This document shows, piece after piece, positions 9,110 to 16,829 of a stretch of DNA of 36,701 nucleotides (its first letter is position 1; every line of letters starts with the position of its first letter). Made by a program: the position numbers and the translations under genes. The stretch comes from Bacteroidota bacterium. GTDB taxonomy: Bacteria > Bacteroidota > Bacteroidia > CAILMK01. The DNA lies in contig JABDEJ010000004.1 of the NCBI GenBank assembly GCA_013287095.1, positions 1 through 36,701 on the forward strand, read 5' to 3'. Under the pieces are notes generated by a model. The model saw nothing but the letters and a program-made list of their open reading frames with translations. It searched no databases and was not told the DNA's origin.

Positions 9110-9877
9110 AAATCCCACTTCTTTCATATTAAATAGCCTTAAACCACCATCCGTTTCTATAATAAGCCTCCCGTCCTTACCGACTCCATTAATGACTCCT
9201 TCAAAATCCGCATTTTTTATTTTATCGATGAAGTGCATTTTTTCTCGAAAGCCAAATAGTGATTCTAAATAATCAACCGATAAGAAGGGTTCACTGCTTT
9301 TAAGCTGCAGGTAACGTGCCTCAATATTTGAAAATAAGACTTTTTCAATATTACGCAGATCAAATTCCAACCCGGAAACCTCTTTAAGGGATGTCCGTCT
9401 TTTATCATTAAAAATTTCGTTTACATTGATTCCGATTCCAATAATGGCGTAGTCAATTTTTTCTCCTTTTAAACCGTTTTCAATCAGTATCCCACAGATC
9501 TTCTGTCCCGATACAAAGATGTCGTTAGGCCATTTGATTTTCACCGGCTTATCCAGTAAAAAATTGGAAATAAAATCCTTTGCCGCCAATGCCATTGCTT
9601 TGCTTAACAGGAATTGGTTCGCAGCATTCAGGAATCCAGGGTAAAGCAATACTGAAAGCATAATGTTCTGGTCTCTGTTACTTTCCCAAATCGATCCTGC
9701 CTGGCCACGGCCTTCGGTCTGATATCCGGTACTGATTACGGTGCCTTCAGGAAGTTTTTCAGTTCCTGATAAAGTTTTTAGTCTTAAATTTGTGGAATTG
9801 GTTTCGGGGAGGTATACATAGTTCTGTCCAATAAAAAGTGGTGCGCTGTGGTTTGTGTGAAATGAAATACTTTCCAT
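9095..9877 (-). CDS. birA: biotin--[acetyl-CoA-carboxylase] ligase
   Basis: This 260-residue protein is a monofunctional (class I) biotin protein ligase. It makes biotinyl-5'-AMP and transfers biotin to the carrier lysine of biotin-dependent carboxylases in the cytoplasm. Hallmarks are the biotin/ATP-binding loop GRGQAG (residues 56-61), KWPND (115-119), the lysine of GQKICGIL (K126, by position the equivalent of E. coli Lys183), GIGINVN (147-153) and a small SH3-like C-terminal domain from about 213. The N-terminal winged helix of repressor-type BirA is missing, so it should not regulate transcription. The last residues (SVIS plus stop) are encoded by a 15-bp repeat shared with 154-168. The gene is divergent from the gene at 9970. 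Confidence 0.95.
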   Translation of the reverse strand: MESISFHTNHSAPLFIGQNYVYLPETNSTNLRLKTLSGTEKLPEGTVISTGYQTEGRGQAGSIWESNRDQNIMLSVLLYPGFLNAANQFLLSKAMALAAKDFISNFLLDKPVKIKWPNDIFVSGQKICGILIENGLKGEKIDYAIIGIGINVNEIFNDKRRTSLKEVSGLEFDLRNIEKVLFSNIEARYLQLKSSEPFLSVDYLESLFGFREKMHFIDKIKNADFEGVINGVGKDGRLIIETDGGLRLFNMKEVGFSVIS

Positions 9878-9931
9878 GTTAGCCCCACGAAATTCATGAT
9901 TAAAACGTAAAATGTGTTAAAAAATTAAAAA

Positions 9932-9955
9932 GCAATTTGACTGAGCTTAAATTGC
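9932..9955. promoter_or_regulatory. inverted repeat in the birA/9970 divergent spacer
   Basis: GCAATTT (9932-9938) and AAATTGC (9949-9955) form perfect 7-bp arms around a 10-base spacer, 15 bases before the ATG at 9970 in a 92-bp divergent intergenic region. The geometry suits a dimeric repressor operator or a small leader hairpin. No function is shown by the sequence alone. Confidence 0.3.
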
Positions 9956-9969
9956 GCCAAAATTGAGAA

Positions 9970-10842
9970 ATGAAAAGGAAATATCTATTAATAGCTGCTT
10001 TTGCCTCCGCTTTGATTGTCGTTTTTTATACCATTGTTAAGGCAAATTCTGCAGGCGCCACGTATGGTGTATGCGGCGCCCCTGATGATCAGGTCCCTGA
10101 TGGGTCTTCATGCGGATACCAGGGATGTCATGGCATTACACCTATAACCAACAGCGATGCGCTGAAGATCACATTAATTGATCAATCAACAAGTCAGCCG
10201 GTCACATCTTATGAACTTGGGAAAAAATACACGGTTGAGATAGAACTTACGTACAGGACCCTGATTGCTTGCGGTTTCGAATCTGAAGTAGAATTGCCTA
10301 AATCCCCATATACACACGAGGGTAAAATTGCAGCAGGTACCAGAAGCCAGATTCCATCGGGTCCTAAAGGCCAATATGCCACACATATTAATTCACTCAG
10401 GGCAGGTACCCATTACGGGATGTGGGAATATACATGGACAGCGCCCACAAATTATATCGGTGATTTGATTATTTATGCCGCAGGAAATTCTGCAAACGGG
10501 GACGGAACTAATTTTGGCGATACTATTTTCACGACCAAAATGACCATCTCCCACAATGCAGCAATTGATCCGGGTATTTCAGGAATATCAAAAATGAATA
10601 TCTTCCCAAACCCTGCAAAAGACTACTTTTCAATCGGTTGTACCCTGGCAAATGAAGAAAATATGTCAATTGTGCTTTATAATCTCAAGGGACAAGCTGT
10701 TAAATCTATTCAATCAGGCATTTTGCCCCAGGGAGAAAATAAGATCAGCTCAGATGTTAAAGGTTTGCCGACCGGCCTTTATTTCATTCGTATGACTGCA
10801 AACGGGGAAACCGCAACAGAGAAAGTGATGGTAGGAGAATGA
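9970..10842 (+). CDS. choice-of-anchor V (Reeler-like) protein with T9SS type A sorting domain
   Basis: This 290-residue secreted protein has a signal peptide (residues 1-26) and an immediately following Cys-rich segment with C35, C48, C53 and H54 (C-x4-CH). About 150 residues of beta-sandwich resemble the choice-of-anchor V / Reeler-like fold (GTHYGMWEYTWTAP, GDLIIYAAGNSANGDGT). The C-terminal 80 residues, beginning MNIFPNPAKDYF, form the T9SS type A sorting domain. Family members often carry CxxCH near the N-terminus, like a c-type haem site; here the spacing is four residues, so haem binding is doubtful. It lies upstream of comF with a 46-bp gap containing a heptamer repeat. Export across the outer membrane by T9SS is inferred; the molecular role is unknown. 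Confidence 0.8.
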   Translation: MKRKYLLIAAFASALIVVFYTIVKANSAGATYGVCGAPDDQVPDGSSCGYQGCHGITPITNSDALKITLIDQSTSQPVTSYELGKKYTVEIELTYRTLIACGFESEVELPKSPYTHEGKIAAGTRSQIPSGPKGQYATHINSLRAGTHYGMWEYTWTAPTNYIGDLIIYAAGNSANGDGTNFGDTIFTTKMTISHNAAIDPGISGISKMNIFPNPAKDYFSIGCTLANEENMSIVLYNLKGQAVKSIQSGILPQGENKISSDVKGLPTGLYFIRMTANGETATEKVMVGE

Positions 10843-10861
10843 ACAATTACTAATTATGGCG

Positions 10862-10882
10862 TAATTCGTAATTCATAATTCG
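10862..10882. repeat. heptamer tandem repeat TAATTCG/TAATTCA/TAATTCG
   Basis: Three perfect-length 7-bp units sit six bases upstream of the predicted original ATG of comF (10889). The sequence differs from the other heptamer arrays in the window but the period is the same. Confidence 0.65.
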
Positions 10883-10888
10883 AAATTA

Positions 10889-11062
10889 ATGCTCCGCTCT
10901 CTTCTGCATCTTTTTTACCCTGAACTTTGCATTGCATGTGGATCGGAGCTTGTTTAGGGCGAGACATATATTTGCCTTGATTGTCAATTAAACCTTCCAA
11001 AAACAGGTTTTCATAAATATTCAGGCAACCCTGCTGACCAGATTTTCTGGGGGCGTTTTCCA
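10889..11062 (+). pseudogene. comF: 5' part of comF, cut by an in-frame amber codon
   Basis: From ATG 10889 the frame reads MLRSLLHLFYPELCIACGSELV, then TAG at 10955-10957, then GETYICLDCQLNLPKTGFH and on, without any frame change, into the ComF phosphoribosyltransferase part at 11063. The two CxxC pairs (CIAC before the stop, CLDC after it) are the zinc-binding motif at the start of ComF proteins. The reading frame is therefore complete except for one stop codon. TAG ends birA, the downstream comF part and the gene at 18391, so it is not reassigned. It is a nonsense mutation, a sequencing error, or a readthrough site. Confidence 0.75.
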
Positions 11063-11572
11063 TTGCAAAGAGCATCAGCCTATTTATATTTTGAAAAAGC
11101 AGCGGGGGTCCAGAAAATCCTTCACAATATTAAATACCAGGGAGGAAAACAATTGGCTAAAATGATAGGCAACTGGTATGGAAGTGACTTACAAACAATT
11201 GATGAATATAAAAATCTGAACCTGATAATCCCTGTTCCACTACACAAAAGCAAACTTATTTCACGGGGCTATAACCAGAGCGAATGGTTTGCACTCGGTC
11301 TTTCAGAAACGATGAAAGTGCCGGTTCAAAACAATAACCTTTCTAGAATACATAAAAGCGAAACCCAGACCAGGAAAACCAGGTATAAAAGATGGGAAAA
11401 CGTATCTGAAATATTTGAAGTTGTACGTCCTGAACTTTTGAATGACAAACATATATTGCTTGTGGATGATGTGGTAACCACGGGTGCCACTTTGGAAGCT
11501 TGCGCCCAAAAATTATTATCTTTAAATTGCGGGATTAAAATAAGTATCGCTACAATTGCGTTTGCGAGTTAG
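11063..11572 (+). CDS. comF: ComF family phosphoribosyltransferase domain, N-terminally truncated reading frame
   Basis: The 169 residues open after the amber codon contain the ComF core: FEKAAGVQKILHNIKYQGGKQLA, IPVPLHKSKLISRGYNQS and the PRPP-binding loop ILLVDDVVTTGATLEA. ComF proteins are needed for internalising single-stranded DNA in natural transformation; the exact reaction is unknown. The only start in this frame after the TAG is TTG at 11063, preceded by a G-run (11049-11053), so a truncated product without the zinc ribbon is possible. The natural gene is almost certainly 10889-11572 (228 codons including the TAG). It ends 10 bases before the next gene, so the two may be cotranscribed. 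Confidence 0.8.
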   Translation: MQRASAYLYFEKAAGVQKILHNIKYQGGKQLAKMIGNWYGSDLQTIDEYKNLNLIIPVPLHKSKLISRGYNQSEWFALGLSETMKVPVQNNNLSRIHKSETQTRKTRYKRWENVSEIFEVVRPELLNDKHILLVDDVVTTGATLEACAQKLLSLNCGIKISIATIAFAS

Positions 11573-11582
11573 TTTTTATTTT

Positions 11583-13031
11583 ATGAACAAGAGGCTACCC
11601 AATTTATACTGGTTTTTCACCTTAATAGGCTTAATACTCCTATCAGGTTCAGGTTGTAAGAAGCCGGATAGTTTTGATACGAGCCCCTCGGCATATCTAA
11701 CCTTTTCCACAACTGTTGTGCAATTTGATACTGTTTTCACCACGGTCAATTCTTCAACGCATAATTTTACGGTACACAATCCGAACAAACAAGCTGTAAA
11801 TATTTCTGACATCAGGCTTCAGGGAGGCTCAAATTCAGTTTTCAGGATAAACATAAATGGAAGTGCCACCACTGACTTCCCAAATTTTGTGTTAGCGGCC
11901 GGGGATAGTATTTTTATTTTTGCTGAGGTTACTCCTAAACTCAGCGCTGCAAATACGCCCTTCGTCGTTTCAGATACCATATTGTTCGTCCTTAATGGGC
12001 ACACCCAGAAAGTGGCTCTTGTAGCTTTTGCCCAAAACGCTCATTTTATTGATAACCGGATACTCGGTTGCGATACTTTTTTTCATAATGACGGAAAACC
12101 TATTGTGCTGTATGATACCGCTTATGTGCGGCCGAATTGTACACTGACCATTGATGCCGGAGTGACCATATATTGCCATCGGAACGCCGTACTGCTTATT
12201 GATGGTACACTGATTTCAAATGGCACTAAAGCCCAACCGGTCACATTCAGGCAAGACCGGCTCGAACAGGCCTATGAAAATCAACCGGGACAGTGGTACG
12301 GGATTCGTTTTCTTGACAGCAGTGTCAATAACACTATGACCCATACCATCGTAGGTGAAGGAACAGTCGGTATAGAAGTTGACTCCCTTTCAATCATACC
12401 AAATCAGCCAAAGTTAACCTTGAGTAAATGTATTATTAAAAACTCGAGCTCCATTGGCCTGGCTTGTTTTAGTGGTTCGGTGAATGCTACAAACTCGCTG
12501 ATATATGCCAGCGGTATGTACAATGTCTATTGTGAACTGGGCGGCGTTTATAATTTCGTGAATTGCACTTTTGATATTATCAATGATTTTGTGGCAAACC
12601 GTGTGCCTTCTATACATTTAGACAATCTGCTGTATAAAAATGTAGATAGCATTGCTTTTCCCATGATCTCGGCATTAAAAGCTTCTTTTTACAACTGTAT
12701 CATTTGGGGTGATCTTGCGGATGAAGTAGAGCTTCAAATACATAGATCTACTACTGGCAATGTTTTCGACACGCTATTTTCTCATAATATTATCAAAGCT
12801 AACAAAGTAAAATTCGGTAGCGTCAATCAGGTAAATCAAAGCCAGGGATATCCAAATTTTGTAAATGAGGCTGGTATTCCACCGGATTATCATTTAGAAT
12901 CAAACTCACCCGCTATTAAAGGAGGAACCATGGTTATTATTCCAGGCGTATTACCCATTAATGATGATATGGATGACGTAACAAGTCCCAACATAAACAC
13001 CCCTGATATAGGCTGCTATACGTACCATTAA
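11583..13031 (+). CDS. beta-helix surface lipoprotein
   Basis: This 482-residue protein starts at ATG 11583; a TTG at 11556 inside comF is rejected because the signal peptide begins at MNKRLPNLYW. A hydrophobic stretch ends at LLSGSGC, giving a lipid-anchored Cys25 followed by KKPDS; the lipobox is weak by the E. coli rule but of Bacteroidota type. Residues 35-150 form an Ig/DUF1573-like beta domain (VQFDTVFTTVNSSTHNFTV). From about 165 to 450 the turns of a right-handed parallel beta-helix are seen (LTIDAGVTIYC, LLIDGTLISNGT, QWYGIRFLDSS). The ending ...DIGCYTYH resembles other polysaccharide-associated beta-helix lipoproteins. Ligand and activity are unknown. Its stop is three bases from the stop of the convergent gene at 13035. 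Confidence 0.85.
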   Translation: MNKRLPNLYWFFTLIGLILLSGSGCKKPDSFDTSPSAYLTFSTTVVQFDTVFTTVNSSTHNFTVHNPNKQAVNISDIRLQGGSNSVFRININGSATTDFPNFVLAAGDSIFIFAEVTPKLSAANTPFVVSDTILFVLNGHTQKVALVAFAQNAHFIDNRILGCDTFFHNDGKPIVLYDTAYVRPNCTLTIDAGVTIYCHRNAVLLIDGTLISNGTKAQPVTFRQDRLEQAYENQPGQWYGIRFLDSSVNNTMTHTIVGEGTVGIEVDSLSIIPNQPKLTLSKCIIKNSSSIGLACFSGSVNATNSLIYASGMYNVYCELGGVYNFVNCTFDIINDFVANRVPSIHLDNLLYKNVDSIAFPMISALKASFYNCIIWGDLADEVELQIHRSTTGNVFDTLFSHNIIKANKVKFGSVNQVNQSQGYPNFVNEAGIPPDYHLESNSPAIKGGTMVIIPGVLPINDDMDDVTSPNINTPDIGCYTYH

Positions 13032-13034
13032 CTG

Positions 13035-14597
13035 TTATTGCACTATAAGTTTTTTGCACATCACAACATTCTTATTTTCTATCGATAGCAGATACATTCC
13101 AGCCTGCATGTTATCAACAAAAACCTCATTTTGACCTGGTAATATTTGCTGTTCAGAAATCTGATGGCCCTCCATATCTATAATGTGCAGTATAGAACCC
13201 GAGCTTATAGTCTCGTCTATATGAATATTGAAATTCCCTGCAGATGGGTTTGGATACACTTCTAAGCCAGTTACCTGATTTGGTGGTTCTATCCCTGCAT
13301 CAATATCGCCTACAGCGGCAATAAAATCAAACCCATTTTCGGCTGGATCCGGAAGAACCTGGTTCCCATATTTTATAGGTCCTATTTGCGCACTTCCAAT
13401 AATGTAAACCATGGTCTGGGCTGGGTTCAGGCACAAAGAATATGAACCGTCTTCGGCTTCACCACCTGTTCCAACCACCCAGAGCTTGTTTCCGTTATTA
13501 TCATATTTTGCCACAAAAAAATCATGCTCACCATTCGATACAAGGTTGCTATTCCCAAAATCCGCCGTATCTGAGAATGAACCCGTAACATATATATTGT
13601 TTGAAGCATCCAGTACCAATGCTGCTCCGTTATCAGAATAATCGCTTCCTGCCCTGTTTGCCCAAATTACTTTGCCGGAAGCATCCATTTTCGAAACAAA
13701 AATATTTCCGACATACATTCCGTTCCCTTTTACCTCAAGATGTATATTGTCAAAATCAGTTTGAGGACCGAAATAACCGGTTGTGTAAAGGTTCCCATTT
13801 TTATCGGTCTGAATGCTTGCAACCCCTGAATTTGCCATTTGCTTAAACCAAAGAAAACTACCCAGGCCACTATAACAAGCAATAAACGCATTCGACCCGT
13901 GGTTGACAGTGGTGTATAATTTCCCGTTAAAATATGCAGAATCATAATAACTGCCTGCTACATAACAGTTACCAGACTGGTCCACTGCCACACTTCCACA
14001 TTGTATATCATTATTCTGGTTAGTTGATTCTGCAGTCCGTATCCATTGAAGGGTTCCATCCTTATCGTATTTGGCAGTAAAAAGATTAATTAATCCGGTT
14101 CCTGTTATAGTTTGAGAACCAAAAAAAGCTGATGCACTGTAATATTCCCCAGCAAGATATGCATTTCCTTCATTGTCAACGCTTAGGGCATTCGCCTGGT
14201 CAATGCCGGTCCCCCCGCCCGATACCATCCATAAAACCTTGCCAGTCGAATCCATCTTTACCAGCACAGCATCGGCACTTCCCTTAGAAGTTACTGATAT
14301 GGTTCCAAGTTTGAAAATGTTGGTAAATTCTCCGGCAAGATAGATATTGTCCAATGAGTCTGCCTTAATGGCAAGACCTGTAAATGAGCCCGTACCCGCA
14401 TTGCCAATGGATTTGAGAACCTTACCGGCACTGTTATATTTGATGATAGGTGTACCCGCAGTTGTATAGAGGTTGCCTTTGCTATCAGAGCAGATGGCTG
14501 CATAGTTGCCGCTCTTTTCTGCCCAGGTAAAAGTGGCAGCAAAGGAATTTGTATGACCCAGCAAGATCAATAATGTAAATAAGCCTACTTTTTTCAT
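13035..14597 (-). CDS. SBBP-type beta-propeller protein with T9SS type A sorting domain
   Basis: This 520-residue secreted protein has a signal peptide (MKKVGLFTLLILLGHTNSFAA). About eight blades follow with the seven-bladed-repeat pattern: A.S.D..GN.Y..G.F......F......G..D.FV.KYD..G..LW (for example SGNCYVAGSYYDSAYF, NNIYVTGSFSDTADFGN). The last 80 residues, from LEVYPNPSAGNFNIHI, are a T9SS type A sorting domain, so the protein is probably exported and anchored or released. It resembles the first 480 residues of the type B protein at 332-8599, which carries similar G..LW repeats. Its 3' end faces the lipoprotein gene with a 3-bp gap, so the two transcripts must overlap unless both stop abruptly. 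Confidence 0.88.
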   Translation of the reverse strand: MKKVGLFTLLILLGHTNSFAATFTWAEKSGNYAAICSDSKGNLYTTAGTPIIKYNSAGKVLKSIGNAGTGSFTGLAIKADSLDNIYLAGEFTNIFKLGTISVTSKGSADAVLVKMDSTGKVLWMVSGGGTGIDQANALSVDNEGNAYLAGEYYSASAFFGSQTITGTGLINLFTAKYDKDGTLQWIRTAESTNQNNDIQCGSVAVDQSGNCYVAGSYYDSAYFNGKLYTTVNHGSNAFIACYSGLGSFLWFKQMANSGVASIQTDKNGNLYTTGYFGPQTDFDNIHLEVKGNGMYVGNIFVSKMDASGKVIWANRAGSDYSDNGAALVLDASNNIYVTGSFSDTADFGNSNLVSNGEHDFFVAKYDNNGNKLWVVGTGGEAEDGSYSLCLNPAQTMVYIIGSAQIGPIKYGNQVLPDPAENGFDFIAAVGDIDAGIEPPNQVTGLEVYPNPSAGNFNIHIDETISSGSILHIIDMEGHQISEQQILPGQNEVFVDNMQAGMYLLSIENKNVVMCKKLIVQ

Positions 14598-14943
14598 TTT
14601 GATATTTGTTTATGTAGTTTGTTTGTCCAAATTAATATCACCCGGATTTAATATTCACAAAACAAAAACAGAACTCTATCGGTTAAATTCAAATATAAAT
14701 ATTACGCATTAAACTAACATTCAATTATTTGACATTTTATATTATCGTCATTGCGCCTTAAATTATTTAAATTAATTAACAATAAATTAAGTATTTTTAA
14801 CAACTATTTAAGAAATAATAATTATTTCAATTCGTACCTCAAATCGGGAAAATGTAAAAAAATCAGTAACGAAGCACAATATGGCCTTTGAACTATCATA
14901 TTTATCATAAAATACATAGTTTTCCCGTACTTTTGAACCCGTT
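14598..14943. other. AT-rich divergent promoter region, no gene
   Basis: This 346-bp region separates the divergent genes starting at 14597 and 14944. 14690-14840 is extremely AT-rich, with many TTAAATT/AATTAAT words, as expected of promoter DNA. I see no open frame, RNA gene or strong hairpin. A perfect -7 box for the downstream operon is at 14929-14936. Confidence 0.6.
14929..14936 (+). promoter_or_regulatory. -7 promoter box of the glycosyl-transfer operon
   Basis: TACTTTTG matches TAnnTTTG exactly. Its last base is only 7 bases before the ATG at 14944. Transcription in this phylum normally starts about 6-8 bases after the box, so the mRNA may begin at or next to the start codon (leaderless). 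Confidence 0.5.
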
Positions 14944-15939
14944 ATGATTAAAATTGGCGTATTAGGTGCCGGTCACCTTGGTAAAATCCACATCAGGGAA
15001 ATAAAAAACATTCCCGAATTTGAACTGATCGGGTTCTATGATCCTAACCCTGATACCGCGGCCTTTGCTGAAAAAGAATACAATGTGCCTTCGTTCGATT
15101 CAATTGAATCTTTGCTGAATGAAGTTGATGCGATTGATATTGTAACCCCTACCCTCTCGCATTACGAATGTGCCAAAAAAGCAATTGAAGCCGGCAAACA
15201 TTTTTTTGTTGAAAAACCCCTTACCAATACGGTCGTAGAAGCTGAAGAACTTGTAAACCTCGTAAATGCATCAAATCTCAAAGCCCAGGTAGGCCATGTG
15301 GAGCGTTTCAATCCTGCATTTATCGAAGCGCAGAAATTTAACCTGCACCCTATGTTTATTGAAGGCCATCGCCTGGCAGAGTTTAAACCGAGAGGCACAG
15401 ATGTTTCGGTCGTTCTTGACCTGATGATCCATGATATTGATATCATTTTAAGCATTGTTGATTCACCGGTAGCCTTGATCAGTGCAAGCGGCTTGCCGGT
15501 AATCAGCGACAATATAGATATTGCCAACGCCCGGATCGAATTTGAAAATGGCTGCGTGGCAAACCTTACGGCAAGCAGGGTATCCCTCAAAACGGAACGC
15601 AAACTCCGTATCTTTCAAAAAAACGCTTACATCACCATAGATTTCTTCAAAAAAGAGCTGAATGTTTTCCAGATGCGGGAAATGGAAGAAGATGAAGACA
15701 TTACGGATAAAATGGTGATTGATCCGGGAGAGGGGAAAACAAAAAAAGAGATTATTTACAATGCGCCGCAACCCGGCAACGTTAATGCCATACACCGCGA
15801 ACTAGAATGCTTCGCCGATGCTATTTTGAATGATAAAACCCCTCCGGTAAGTATCGAAGACGGATATAAATCACTGAAACTCGCTCATGCCATACTTGAC
15901 AAAATGGAAGCGCTGATGTTAAAATCGTCCCTGCATTGA
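14944..15939 (+). CDS. Gfo/Idh/MocA family NAD(P)-dependent oxidoreductase
   Basis: This 331-residue cytoplasmic dehydrogenase opens with a Rossmann fold: IGVLGAGHLG places the dinucleotide-binding GxGxxG at residues 8-13. The family hallmark EKP is at 90-92 (FFVEKPLTNT), and GHVERFNP (117-124) and DLMIHDIDI (159-167) supply the substrate-side elements. Family members oxidise or epimerise sugars, often nucleotide sugars. Its position as first gene of an operon with a polyprenyl sugar transferase suggests a role in preparing sugars for a surface polysaccharide; the substrate cannot be read from sequence. The stop overlaps the next start by 4 bp. Confidence 0.92.
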   Translation: MIKIGVLGAGHLGKIHIREIKNIPEFELIGFYDPNPDTAAFAEKEYNVPSFDSIESLLNEVDAIDIVTPTLSHYECAKKAIEAGKHFFVEKPLTNTVVEAEELVNLVNASNLKAQVGHVERFNPAFIEAQKFNLHPMFIEGHRLAEFKPRGTDVSVVLDLMIHDIDIILSIVDSPVALISASGLPVISDNIDIANARIEFENGCVANLTASRVSLKTERKLRIFQKNAYITIDFFKKELNVFQMREMEEDEDITDKMVIDPGEGKTKKEIIYNAPQPGNVNAIHRELECFADAILNDKTPPVSIEDGYKSLKLAHAILDKMEALMLKSSLH

Positions 15940-16829
15940 AAAACTGTTTAAAAATATCCCTTTTAACTAATACCCTACGCCTAACGCCTAATGCCTTTTT
16001 ACTATTCGCGTTTTTCAGTTCCTGCAGCCTCATTCAGCCACCTACCACCATCCCATCTTATATAAGGGTACAGCGTTGTACCGTAAAAGACTCTGCGACC
16101 CATGATACGGTATCGAGCAATATAACGGATATTTGGGTGGATGACAATCTGGATTACAGGGGAATATACCAGGTACCGATCAGTGTGCCCATATTACAAA
16201 CAGGGCCAACAACTATTTCGCTCCAGGCTGTGGTAGAAGAAGACGGAATTTCGTCAAACCTGTTGCCATATCCTTTTTATTACACGTATACGGTCAAAAA
16301 TGTAAACCTGCAGCCTGGAAAATTAGATACCATAAACCCAGTGTTCTATTACAATTCTGCTATTACAAAGTTTCAGTGGATAGAAAGTTTTGATGGCACC
16401 AATACTCTGGAAACAACAAGTGAAAACACTGCAAATGTGCATGTTACTGAAGTAAAGGATTCTGTTTTCCAGGGCATCGGAAGTTATGAAGTGGACATGA
16501 CCGCAGGGCAGACTTTTTATGCCGCAAGCAAATCCCCTACTTTTATCCCCCCCGCAAGCGACATCGTATGGCTTGAAATGAATTATAGAACCGATGTGCC
16601 CATGGATGTCGGCGTAAATTTTATTGACCCTACAGGCGCCAATCCATTACAACCGGAATTTATTTCTGGTGTGAACCCAACTACTAAATGGAAGAAAGTA
16701 TATATTGATATAGGTCCTGAATTGCAGTTCTTTAACCAATACCAGTCTTTTCAAATTTATTTTCAGGCGAATGCTTCCGGGAACGCACATATTTTCATTG
16801 ATAACCTAAAGCTGTTATACCTTGAATAA
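15936..16829 (+). CDS. predicted lipoprotein with jelly-roll-like domain
   Basis: This 297-residue protein must start at TTG 15936: the preceding stop in frame is TGA at 15897 and no ATG or GTG lies between, while the next Met falls well inside the mature part. The start overlaps the upstream stop (TTGA), typical of coupled translation. The signal peptide ends FLLFAFFSSC, giving a lipid-anchored Cys30. Its n-region (TNTLRLTPNA) is encoded by a heptamer repeat. Residues 40-130 and 145-297 are beta-rich; the latter (FDGTN... to NAHIFIDNLKLLYLE) looks like a carbohydrate-binding-type jelly roll. I do not recognise a named family. Location in an EPS operon suggests a role in polysaccharide binding or export at the membrane. 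Confidence 0.8.
   Translation: MKNCLKISLLTNTLRLTPNAFLLFAFFSSCSLIQPPTTIPSYIRVQRCTVKDSATHDTVSSNITDIWVDDNLDYRGIYQVPISVPILQTGPTTISLQAVVEEDGISSNLLPYPFYYTYTVKNVNLQPGKLDTINPVFYYNSAITKFQWIESFDGTNTLETTSENTANVHVTEVKDSVFQGIGSYEVDMTAGQTFYAASKSPTFIPPASDIVWLEMNYRTDVPMDVGVNFIDPTGANPLQPEFISGVNPTTKWKKVYIDIGPELQFFNQYQSFQIYFQANASGNAHIFIDNLKLLYLE
15973..15993. repeat. heptamer tandem repeat inside the lipoprotein signal peptide
   Basis: CCCTACG, CCTAACG and CCTAATG are three successive 7-bp units lying at codons 13-20 of the lipoprotein gene, so the n-region residues LRLTPNA are repeat-encoded. The period matches the arrays at 149, 185 and 10862. Confidence 0.6.

Noticed and set aside
10955..10957. TAG reassigned to an amino acid in this organism
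   Set aside because: birA (9095), the downstream comF frame (11572) and the barrel gene (20262) all end at TAG where their families are expected to end.
10854..11075. Minus-strand 73-codon frame over the comF 5' end
   Set aside because: The plus strand here encodes the recognisable ComF zinc ribbon with both CxxC pairs; the minus frame has no supporting feature.
11556..11582. TTG start at 11556 for the beta-helix lipoprotein
   Set aside because: It lies inside comF, and the ATG at 11583 immediately precedes a proper signal peptide.
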